15,741 nucleotides of DNA from a bacterium (GTDB lineage: Bacteria > Tectomicrobia > Entotheonellia > Entotheonellales > Entotheonellaceae): positions 1 through 15,741 of the forward strand of contig JAPULM010000070.1 of assembly GCA_027294925.1 (NCBI GenBank). The letters run 5' to 3'. Of the stretch, positions 8,715 to 14,773 are shown piece by piece. The notes under the pieces are model-generated. The model saw only the letters and a list, made by a program, of their open reading frames with translations, was not told the origin of the DNA and did not search any database. The position numbers and the translations under genes are program-made. How positions within the stretch are numbered: the stretch's first letter is position 1; the number at the start of each line of letters is the position of its first letter.

Positions 8715-8730
8715 CCTCAATTAATTGAGG
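8715..8730. repeat. Perfect 16-bp palindrome, candidate operator
   Basis: CCTCAATTAATTGAGG is self-complementary over all 16 bases. It sits 16 bp upstream of the -35 box of the HU/IHF promoter and about 195 bp before the dehydrogenase start, so a dimeric regulator could act on either gene. No regulator is encoded in the window. Confidence 0.5.
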
Positions 8731-8924
8731 GGTATACATCAATCAGTTGGCCTCACTAGGATGGTCAGATTGCTTCCAGATAGTACCAAAGACCCTTTCA
8801 AGCCCTTCTTCACTTCAATCACCCAAATGGCTTGTTGGATGATTAGATGCGAAGACCTCTGGACGAGGTAAAAAAAGGTGGTATGATCGACAGATTAGAC
8901 ATCATCAGGCCGGGAGAGGTAGTC

Positions 8925-9905
8925 ATGCCAAATATTCTTATAACGGCACGCTATTTTGCTGTTGATCCTCAGCCATTAGAATTACTTCAGCGTCACGGCT
9001 GCACCATCCGGCAGCAGGATATTAACTGGACACAGGGTGACGGCAACGTGTCGGAAGCGAGAGCCATCGACCTATTGCATGAGGTAGACGCCGCGATTAT
9101 CTCGTCATTGCCGCTCACTGAAGCAGTGTTTGACAACACGCCGCAGCTCAAAATCGTTGCTATTCGTGGCGTTGGCTATGATTCGGTGGACATTAATGCC
9201 GCTACATCTCGCAGCATCCCCGTGGTGGTCGCAGCCGGCTTTACCGACAGCGTGGCTGACTATGTATTCGGGCTCATGCTGGCTGTCACCCGACAGGTGG
9301 CGGCAGCAGATCGTATGGTACGTGACGGGCGTTGGGACGTCCTGGTCAGCACCAATATCTGCCGCAAAAGGCTTGGCATTATTGGTCTGGGCCGCATTGG
9401 CAAAGCTGTTGCACGGCGGGCGCAGGGCTTTGAAATGCCATTGTTGGCAACCGATGTGGTACAAGATACGGCTTTTGCCCAACAGTACGGTATTACCTAT
9501 GTATCCTTGGCGGAACTTTTACAACAAGCCGATATCGTGTCGATCAATGCACCACTGCGGCATGACACACGTCACCTCATTGATCGTGATGCTCTACGCC
9601 TGATGAAACCGACCGCTGTTCTGATCAACACGGCACGCGGCGACTTGATCGATGAGGCAGCATTGGCCAACGCGCTGCGCGAGGGGCGTCTGGCAGGAGC
9701 GGGGCTTGACGTGTTTCACGACGAACCGTTACAGCATAATCCCTACCAGGGCCTGGACAATGTTGTGTTGTCGCCCCATCTCGCCGCCTACAGCAGGGAA
9801 GGATTGCGAGAAAGCGGTATCTTAGCGGCACGCGCCGTGCTCACCGTGCTCGAGGGCGGGCAACCGGAACCAGTGGTGCTGGTCAATCCGGAGGTCTATC
9901 GTTAA
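8925..9905 (+). CDS. D-isomer-specific 2-hydroxyacid dehydrogenase (NAD-dependent)
   Basis: A 326-residue enzyme of the D-2-hydroxyacid dehydrogenase family (phosphoglycerate, glyoxylate/hydroxypyruvate, D-lactate and C-terminal-binding-protein-like members), which interconverts 2-oxoacids and D-2-hydroxyacids with NAD(H). Counting from 8925, the Rossmann motif GLGRIG is at 154-159 with D177 suggesting NAD preference. The catalytic residues are R238 (NTARGDLID), E267 (DVFHDEP) and H285 (LSPHLAAYS). The substrate-loop glycines in AIRGVGYDSVD are present. The start at 8925 is chosen because MPNILITARYF begins directly in the first beta strand and GGGAGAGG lies 7 nt upstream; an upstream ATG at 8847 in the same frame adds residues unlike the family. 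It precedes the 353-residue protein by 71 nt and may share an operon with it. Substrate is not determinable. Confidence 0.93.
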   Translation: MPNILITARYFAVDPQPLELLQRHGCTIRQQDINWTQGDGNVSEARAIDLLHEVDAAIISSLPLTEAVFDNTPQLKIVAIRGVGYDSVDINAATSRSIPVVVAAGFTDSVADYVFGLMLAVTRQVAAADRMVRDGRWDVLVSTNICRKRLGIIGLGRIGKAVARRAQGFEMPLLATDVVQDTAFAQQYGITYVSLAELLQQADIVSINAPLRHDTRHLIDRDALRLMKPTAVLINTARGDLIDEAALANALREGRLAGAGLDVFHDEPLQHNPYQGLDNVVLSPHLAAYSREGLRESGILAARAVLTVLEGGQPEPVVLVNPEVYR

Positions 9906-9976
9906 TAAGGCCGTATTCCACTCACTACCGCGATGGCGCCAAGTACGCAAACGCTTTTTGCAGAAGGCAAACACCG

Positions 9977-11038
9977 ATGACGTTACCTACTCAATCTTTG
10001 CAATCGGCCACCTATGAGTTGCCCGACATGTTGGAGGTGAATGAATTTTACCAGGACAAAGGCTGGACAGATGGTCTGCCGATTATACCGCCGACAGAAG
10101 AGCTGGTGCTCGCCTGCCTTGAAGCCGGTGGCTTAGAAGCGGCTGACGTGGTAGGTGTCGAGCGGCTGCGAGAGCGACCGATTATCGCCGAGAAAGTTGC
10201 TGTTAATGCGGTCATGGCCGGCTGTAAGCCGGCCTATATGCCGGTGGTAGTGGCCGTTGTACGTGCGATGTGCCAGGAGCCGTTTAATTTGCATGGCAGC
10301 ACAGCCAGCACGGGCGGTAGCGCACCATTCATCATTGTAAATGGCCCCATCCGCAATGCAATTGGCCTGAATGCAACGCACAATGTATTGGCAAACAGTA
10401 GTCGAGCCAATGCCACTATCGGCCGTGCCATCCGTCTGCTGCTGATCAATGTGCTCGGCTGTATTCCAGGGCAGCTTGACCGTTCAACACTCGGACATCC
10501 GGGCAAGTTCACATTTTGTGTGGCGGAAGACGAAGAAGACAGTCCATGGACACCGCTGGCGCAAGAACGCGGCGTTCCACAAGGCGTGTCTGGTGTCACC
10601 GTCATGGCATGCGAAGCGCCACGCCAGGCGATGAACGAGTGGACACATGATCCGGAAGAAATTGTCGAGACGTTTGCCGCCGAAATGCGGCATAATATGC
10701 TAACCTATTCGGTTTGGTCTGGCAATTATGTCCTGATTATTCCAAAACAATTGCGTGAACTCATCACGGCTGCCGGCTGGACCAAAGATGACATTCGCGA
10801 GTATATATTTCGTTCTGCCCGTGTATTCCGGCACCAGTGGGCCACCGTGGGCAAAGCCAATATCGTGCATCGCAGTGGCGGCCCAAAGCAGGAATTCACC
10901 GCGCTGCGGGTGCCAGAGGATCTGCTTGTGGTTGCCGCCGGCGGCCCAGCCGGCGGCTTTGGTGCCATTATTCCTCCCTGGCTGGGCTCCAAAGCTAAAG
11001 CCATAACACAAGCAATTGATCACGAAAAAACGACTTGA
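9977..11038 (+). CDS. Conserved-looking protein of unknown function, next to a UGSC selenoprotein
   Basis: I cannot assign this 353-residue protein to a characterised family. It reads as a well-formed soluble protein: an N-terminal KGWTDGLPIIPPTEE (residues 28-42), a HGSTASTGGSAPFIIVNGPIR stretch in two parts near 106-126, GLNATHNVLANSSRANATIG (130-149), and a glycine-rich AAGGPAGGFGAIIPPWLG (320-337). Cysteines lie at 47, 83, 99, 162, 181 and 212 without a CxxC pair. No signal peptide or strong membrane helix is apparent. The small-residue-rich, Gly/Asn/Ser motifs suggest ligand or cofactor contacts, but that is only inference. It lies between a hydroxyacid dehydrogenase and a selenoprotein in the same direction with 71- and 82-nt gaps, so a joint role is plausible. 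The start ATG at 9977 has AAGG 9 nt upstream. Confidence 0.85.
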   Translation: MTLPTQSLQSATYELPDMLEVNEFYQDKGWTDGLPIIPPTEELVLACLEAGGLEAADVVGVERLRERPIIAEKVAVNAVMAGCKPAYMPVVVAVVRAMCQEPFNLHGSTASTGGSAPFIIVNGPIRNAIGLNATHNVLANSSRANATIGRAIRLLLINVLGCIPGQLDRSTLGHPGKFTFCVAEDEEDSPWTPLAQERGVPQGVSGVTVMACEAPRQAMNEWTHDPEEIVETFAAEMRHNMLTYSVWSGNYVLIIPKQLRELITAAGWTKDDIREYIFRSARVFRHQWATVGKANIVHRSGGPKQEFTALRVPEDLLVVAAGGPAGGFGAIIPPWLGSKAKAITQAIDHEKTT

Positions 11039-11075
11039 AACGTATTTGGTAACGGATGAAAAGCAGCCTGGAATT

Positions 11076-11100
11076 GTTGGGTTTCATTGCTCGACCCAAC
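11076..11100 (+). repeat. Intercistronic hairpin before the selenoprotein gene
   Basis: GTTGGGT (11076-11082) and ACCCAAC (11094-11100) form a perfect 7-bp stem with an 11-nt loop, ending 4 nt before the AAGGGAG ribosome site of the selenoprotein gene. No T run follows, so it is not a standard terminator. It might affect mRNA processing or access to the ribosome site. Confidence 0.45.
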
Positions 11101-11104
11101 CGAC

Positions 11105-11111
11105 AAGGGAG
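11105..11111 (+). promoter_or_regulatory. Ribosome binding site that fixes the selenoprotein start
   Basis: AAGGGAG lies 9 nt before the ATG at 11121. It supports that ATG over an earlier in-frame ATG at 11016, which lies inside the preceding gene and would add an unstructured, out-of-family leader. Confidence 0.6.
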
Positions 11112-11120
11112 AACCGTGTT

Positions 11121-11645
11121 ATGCGTATTCGTGTACTTGATCCGACTGCCGAAGTAACCGTCGCTACGGCCGCTATCCCAGAGCGTCTGGAGGCACTACA
11201 GGGTCGAACGATCGGCTTGCTGGACAATGGTAAAATCCACGTGCGTGAACTGCTCGACCATATGGAAGAGATCCTTCGGTCTCAGCATGGGGTCAGCCAT
11301 GTGTTACGATTCAAGAAGCCCGATGCAAGTCGTCCGGCGCCGGACGCGGTCATCGCAGACATGAAGCAGTGCGACGCCATCATTTCCGCGGTAGGGGATT
11401 GAGGCAGCTGCTCGTCGTGCAGTTTGCACGATGCTGTTACGGCTGAAAAAGCCGGCATTGCCGCCACTGCCATCATTACCGATCGATTTGTCCAAACAGC
11501 CCAGACGATGGCTGAGGTGTCAGGCCGTCCGGCATTTCCATTTGTCACCATTTCGCATCCGATTGCAAACAACGACAACGCTGTCCTCCGTAGCAAGGCG
11601 GAAACGGCCGTTGCACAGTGTCTGAAGATTTTGTCGAAGGGTTAG
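11121..11645 (+). CDS. UGSC-family selenoprotein with in-frame UGA (selenocysteine 94)
   Basis: The frame from ATG 11121 runs to a TGA at 11400-11402 and continues in the same frame without interruption to TAG at 11643-11645, giving 174 residues if UGA is read as selenocysteine. The surrounding motif is AVGD-U-GSCSSCSLHDA, with Sec94, Cys97, Cys100, His103 and Asp104. This fits the UGSC family of (seleno)proteins, whose members have U or C at this place followed by GSC. The N-terminal part (MRIRVLDPTAEVTV, TIGLLDNGKIHVRELLDHME) and the part after UGA (GIAATAIITDRF, PFVTISHPI) read as one alternating alpha/beta fold, so both halves belong together. A bacterial SECIS-like hairpin starts 12 nt past the UGA. 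The Sec/Cys cluster suggests a redox role, but no reaction is known to me. The selenocysteine insertion genes (selA, selB, selC, selD) are not in the window. Conventional gene calling would split or truncate this gene. Confidence 0.88.
11403..11436 (+). promoter_or_regulatory. Bacterial SECIS element downstream of the UGA
   Basis: TCGTGCA (11415-11421) pairs perfectly with TGCACGA (11425-11431) around a GTT loop (11422-11424). G-U and C-G pairs (11414/11432, 11413/11433) can extend the stem, or CAGC (11405-11408) can pair with GCTG (11433-11436) as a lower stem. The loop begins 19 nt after the UGA and starts with G followed by U, within the range described for bacterial SECIS hairpins bound by SelB. 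Confidence 0.78.
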
Positions 11646-11704
11646 CGAAGGCCAAAGAGGCTTTGGTGAAAGCGTTTTATGGCCGAGTCGAGAAGGACAA
11701 CTAA

Positions 11705-12277
11705 TGCCACAAACGCCTGGCGGACACCATGGAGGGACGTTGGCTGATTCTAAGCGGCTCTCTCATTCTGGTGCTGGTCTATGTGCTCATTGCTACGATT
11801 GATGTTTGGACTGACATCTGGGTGATCGTTGCATTGCTTATGGTCCAGAATCTGGCGCGCGGCTTGATTCAGACACCCATTATGACTATCGTGATGTCAA
11901 GTCTACCTGATGACCAAGTACGTATGGGTGCAGGGCTACGCGGACTCCTAAATAGCCTAGGCAGTACGTTCGGGGTGGCGTTTGCCGGTTACTGGTTACA
12001 ACAGCGGCTGGCAATACGGACCCGCTTGTTACAGGAAGATCAGCACCTGGCGGCGTTCGATGTGACATATCTTACCAATGAACTGCGTCGGCAGTTGCTT
12101 GCAGCGGGCGAGGTGGGCATGACACTACACGCTAAAATCCAGGTCGTCCTTAACCGGTGGTTGGCGCAAGAAGCATCAACCCTCGCCTATCATGATATGT
12201 TTATCCTGATGGCTCTCATTGTCTTGTTGGCCGCCATCCCTGTTGTTTGGTTGCGGCATCGGCGGGTGTCTGCTTAG
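11705..12277 (+). pseudogene. C-terminal remnant of a DHA2 (EmrB/QacA-type) MFS drug exporter
   Basis: The frame encodes only the last part of a 14-helix proton-driven multidrug exporter. Visible parts are RLADTMEGRWLILSG, hydrophobic segments (LILVLVYVLIATI; WVIVALLMVQNL), the family-like QTPIMTIVMSSLPDDQVRMG and a glycine-containing helix LRGLLNSLGSTFGVAFAGYW, then a loop of about 80 residues and a last helix FILMALIVLLAAIPVVW before a short basic tail. The N-terminal eight to ten helices, including the substrate and proton-coupling motifs, are absent: a TAA at 11702-11704 blocks the frame and upstream sequence is unrelated. Translation from the ATG at 11729 would give 182 residues, unlikely to transport anything. 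A deletion or recombination joint near 11700-11710 is the simplest reading. It converges on the antiporter gene with 35 nt between the ends. Confidence 0.8.
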
Positions 12278-12312
12278 GTTTCTACGTCATGCCGGCCTTA
12301 TGCGTCCTACGC

Positions 12313-13566
12313 TTATTCTGTTTCCACCGGTTGCGCCGATACGGCTTTATGTAACAAAGGCGCCATCGTCAAGCCCTGCACCAGGATGGAAAACACCACC
12401 ACAGCATAGGTGATGGTGAGTAAAAGATCGCGTGCTGACCCACTCGGCAGTGATAGCACCAGCGCCACCGAGATCCCCCCACGTAATCCACCCCAGGTCA
12501 TAATCTTAATGACATGCGGCGTAAAATCGCGAAAAAGTCGTAGCACGGTGACTGGAATACCTACACTGATGAAGCGGGCAGCGAGGACGACGGGAATTGT
12601 CAATAGGGCGGTGATCAGATAAGGGCCGGTCAACGTCACGATGAGAAGTTCGAGCCCAATCAGCACAAATAACACCGCATTGAGAATCTCGTCGAGCAAC
12701 TCCCAGAAGGTGTCGAGGTGGTCCCGCGTTTGATCAGACATCGCCAGCCGGCGCCCATGATTACCAACTAATAATCCGGCCGCAACAACGGCCAACGGGC
12801 CAGAGGTATGCAGGGCTAAGGCGAGTGCGTATCCACCGGTCACCAGGGCCAGGGTCAGAAGAATTTCGACCTGATAGTTGTCGATGCTTTTAACAAGACG
12901 GTAGGTGATCCAGCCCAAAACCAATCCCAACGTAATACCACCCAGGGTTTCTTGTAACAGCAAGGTTCCGACCTGCAAGGCATCGAAATGCTGTTCACCG
13001 CTCAACATTTCATAGATGGCCAAAAAGATCACCACCCCTATGCCGTCGTTGAACAGGGATTCACCGGTAATTTTGGTTTCCAACGACTCAGGCGCGTTGG
13101 CCTGCTTGAGCAAACCGAGCACCGCAATGGGATCAGTCGGTGAAATCAGTGCGCCAAACACCAGACAATAGACAAACGGCAGGGGCAGGCCGACCCAGCG
13201 TAAGATCAGGAACATCGAGCCCGCAACCAACAAAGTGGAGCCAAGGACACCCAGCGTCGCAAATGTAGCGATGGTGCCTTTTTGTTGTAGTAAATTATCG
13301 AGGTTGACGTGCAGCGCACCGGCAAACAGCAAAAAACTTAACATGCCCTGCATCAGCGTTTGATTGAAATCAATACTGGCGATGATCTGCTCTGCTTGGG
13401 CTTCGAAATTCAGGCCGAAATGGCTACCCACAATCAGCGCCAACGAAAACAACAACGAAATCAGCATCAGACCGATGATCGTTGGCAGTTTGATCCAGCG
13501 GTGATTTATATAGCTAAATAGCGCCGCTAAGGTGATCAGAAGGGCGATGATCTGAAAAACGTTCAT
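12313..13566 (-). CDS. CPA1-family Na+/H+ antiporter
   Basis: A 417-residue inner-membrane sodium(potassium)/proton exchanger of the CPA1 family (NhaP/YjcE-like). From the ATG at 13566, about 12 hydrophobic segments are seen. The ion-binding motif GESLFNDGIGVVIF carries the essential Asn173-Asp174 pair; ISPTDPIAVLGLL holds D145 in a conserved family loop; TWGGLRGGISVALVLSLP carries the conserved arginine region near the C terminus. The protein ends soon after the last helix, so it lacks the long regulatory cytoplasmic tail of eukaryotic NHEs. The start at 13566 is preferred over an in-frame ATG at 13605, whose extra 13 polar residues do not fit a first helix; a ribosome site is weak (AAGGA about 15 nt upstream). 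It is monocistronic with its own promoter candidate. Confidence 0.93.
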   Translation of the reverse strand: MNVFQIIALLITLAALFSYINHRWIKLPTIIGLMLISLLFSLALIVGSHFGLNFEAQAEQIIASIDFNQTLMQGMLSFLLFAGALHVNLDNLLQQKGTIATFATLGVLGSTLLVAGSMFLILRWVGLPLPFVYCLVFGALISPTDPIAVLGLLKQANAPESLETKITGESLFNDGIGVVIFLAIYEMLSGEQHFDALQVGTLLLQETLGGITLGLVLGWITYRLVKSIDNYQVEILLTLALVTGGYALALALHTSGPLAVVAAGLLVGNHGRRLAMSDQTRDHLDTFWELLDEILNAVLFVLIGLELLIVTLTGPYLITALLTIPVVLAARFISVGIPVTVLRLFRDFTPHVIKIMTWGGLRGGISVALVLSLPSGSARDLLLTITYAVVVFSILVQGLTMAPLLHKAVSAQPVETE

Positions 13567-13646
13567 GGTAAGGCGTGTATTCCTTTTGATGCAGTCCGGC
13601 CACAACGAGAAGAGATGATATCACCCGAATTTGTGCTATGCTAAAC

Positions 13647-13674
13647 GTTATGACGTGCGAAAAGATTTTGTCAA
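13647..13674 (-). promoter_or_regulatory. Candidate promoter of the antiporter gene
   Basis: On the minus strand a perfect TTGACA (plus-strand 13669-13674) is followed after 16 nt by CATAAC (13647-13652), a four-of-six match to the -10 consensus. The leader to the antiporter start would be about 75 nt. Confidence 0.4.
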
Positions 13675-13708
13675 GGAAGGAGGCCGCTAAAAGGTGGACT
13701 AAACCATC

Positions 13709-14581
13709 ATGCGCATTCTGCTAACGGGTGGCGCAGGTGATCTCTGCACCATTCTTACCCCCCTGTTGGAACAGCGGCGTGATACCCCGTTGCGTTTGGA
13801 TATTCGACCGCCGCTGGATTCACACGGTATCTACTTGCAAGGATCAATTTTGAATCGCGCCTGTCTCGCCAAGGCTTGTGTGGAGGTAGACTGTGTTGTG
13901 CATATTGCGGCCTGGCATGGTTTGCATGACGCCGCAGGCCTTAAGGATGTATACGCGTTTTGGGACCTCAACGTCACCGGAACGTTCAACGTATTCGAAG
14001 CTGCAGCGCGCGCCGGTATTCAGAAGGTCATTTACATCTCCAGCTCAAGCGTCAGGAGCCGGCACAGCATCTATGGACATACCAAAGTTTTGGGTGAGGA
14101 GATTGCCCAGACCTACGCAGCACGGCATGCGATGAACGTGGTGACGCTGCGTCCGCGTGGCTTTATCCCACACTGGAATCGGGCCACGTACACATCGTTT
14201 ATAGGCTGGGCGCAGTGGTTTTGGCGCGGCGCTGTACATATTAATGATGTCGCTCAAGCTGTGCTGAAAAGCCGCGACTTACTTGCCACCACAAGGTTAG
14301 ATTGTAACTTGGTGCTGCCTGTGGATGGGGCGTATGAGTACACCGATGAAGATTTGCAACAATGGGACAAGCGAGGATCGGGCACGACGTTTAAAACGTA
14401 TTACCCGGCCTACTACGAGTTGGCGCTTCGGTACGGCTTGAATCCGGCCGAAAAACCGACCAAACTCGACCTCTCAGAGAGCCGGAAATGGCTGGGTTAT
14501 AAACCCGTCTATAGCCTCAAAAATTTGCTCGAAGAGCTTGAGCGCTACGGTGCCGAGGGACCACCACCGCCATTTTCGTGA
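13709..14581 (+). CDS. NAD-dependent epimerase/dehydratase (extended short-chain dehydrogenase/reductase)
   Basis: A 290-residue extended SDR. It begins with MRILLTGGAGDLCTI, the Rossmann nucleotide-binding loop, and an acidic residue D31 after the second strand (LRLDIRPP) suggests NAD rather than NADP. The catalytic set is S111-S114 (ISSSSV) with Y122-x3-K126 (IYGHTK), and LNVTGTFNVFEAA is the family's usual fourth-helix pattern. The third glycine of the TGxxGxxG motif is replaced by Cys13, which is atypical. Members act on nucleotide sugars, uronates or steroid-like alcohols; no sugar-pathway neighbours indicate which. Ribosome binding is unclear: AAGGTGG lies about 12 nt upstream and GGAAGGAGG further out. 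It is divergent from the antiporter and 45 nt before a small ORF leading to a diiron protein. Confidence 0.9.
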   Translation: MRILLTGGAGDLCTILTPLLEQRRDTPLRLDIRPPLDSHGIYLQGSILNRACLAKACVEVDCVVHIAAWHGLHDAAGLKDVYAFWDLNVTGTFNVFEAAARAGIQKVIYISSSSVRSRHSIYGHTKVLGEEIAQTYAARHAMNVVTLRPRGFIPHWNRATYTSFIGWAQWFWRGAVHINDVAQAVLKSRDLLATTRLDCNLVLPVDGAYEYTDEDLQQWDKRGSGTTFKTYYPAYYELALRYGLNPAEKPTKLDLSESRKWLGYKPVYSLKNLLEELERYGAEGPPPPFS

Positions 14582-14626
14582 GAAACTGGGTGCCAAGGGT
14601 TAACGTTTTGCTAAAGGCGGTATGAG

Positions 14627-14773
14627 ATGGCGTGTGGGAAGTCAAGTTGCATTATTAGAGCGGTTCTGTTACAACAAGAGAAACGCGGACATGATGAATT
14701 AAAAGCACGCTATCAGCACTTATCCCTACGCGCCAAACTGGCCGCCATCTCTAAGGAGACCGATTATGAGTGA
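14627..14773 (+). CDS. Possible 48-residue small protein coupled to the ferritin-like gene
   Basis: An ATG at 14627 follows AAAGGCGG with suitable spacing and opens a 48-residue frame that ends in a TGA overlapping the start of the next gene (ATGAGTGA). The product begins MACGKSSCII, with two cysteines, and continues as a charged, probably helical segment (LLQQEKRGHDELKARYQHL, then LRAKLAAISKETDYE). I do not recognise it. The overlap is typical of translational coupling, and the residue composition looks coding, but a small ORF by chance is possible. Confidence 0.42.
   Translation: MACGKSSCIIRAVLLQQEKRGHDELKARYQHLSLRAKLAAISKETDYE

Larger units (their letters stand above)
8607..8924. other. 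318-nt non-coding region between divergent genes
   Basis: No gene was found here. It holds the likely HU/IHF promoter at its left end, a perfect 16-bp palindrome in the middle, and the leader of the D-2-hydroxyacid dehydrogenase at its right end. An in-frame ATG at 8847 would extend that enzyme by 26 residues, but those residues do not resemble the family's N terminus. Confidence 0.7.

Noticed and set aside
8847..8924. N-terminal extension of the hydroxyacid dehydrogenase from the ATG at 8847
   Set aside because: The added residues do not resemble the family's first strand, and a good ribosome site precedes the ATG at 8925.
11016..11402. A 128-residue protein ending at the TGA, starting from the ATG at 11016
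   Set aside because: The ATG lies inside the upstream gene, the ribosome site points to 11121, and the frame continues past the TGA with family-like sequence and a SECIS hairpin.
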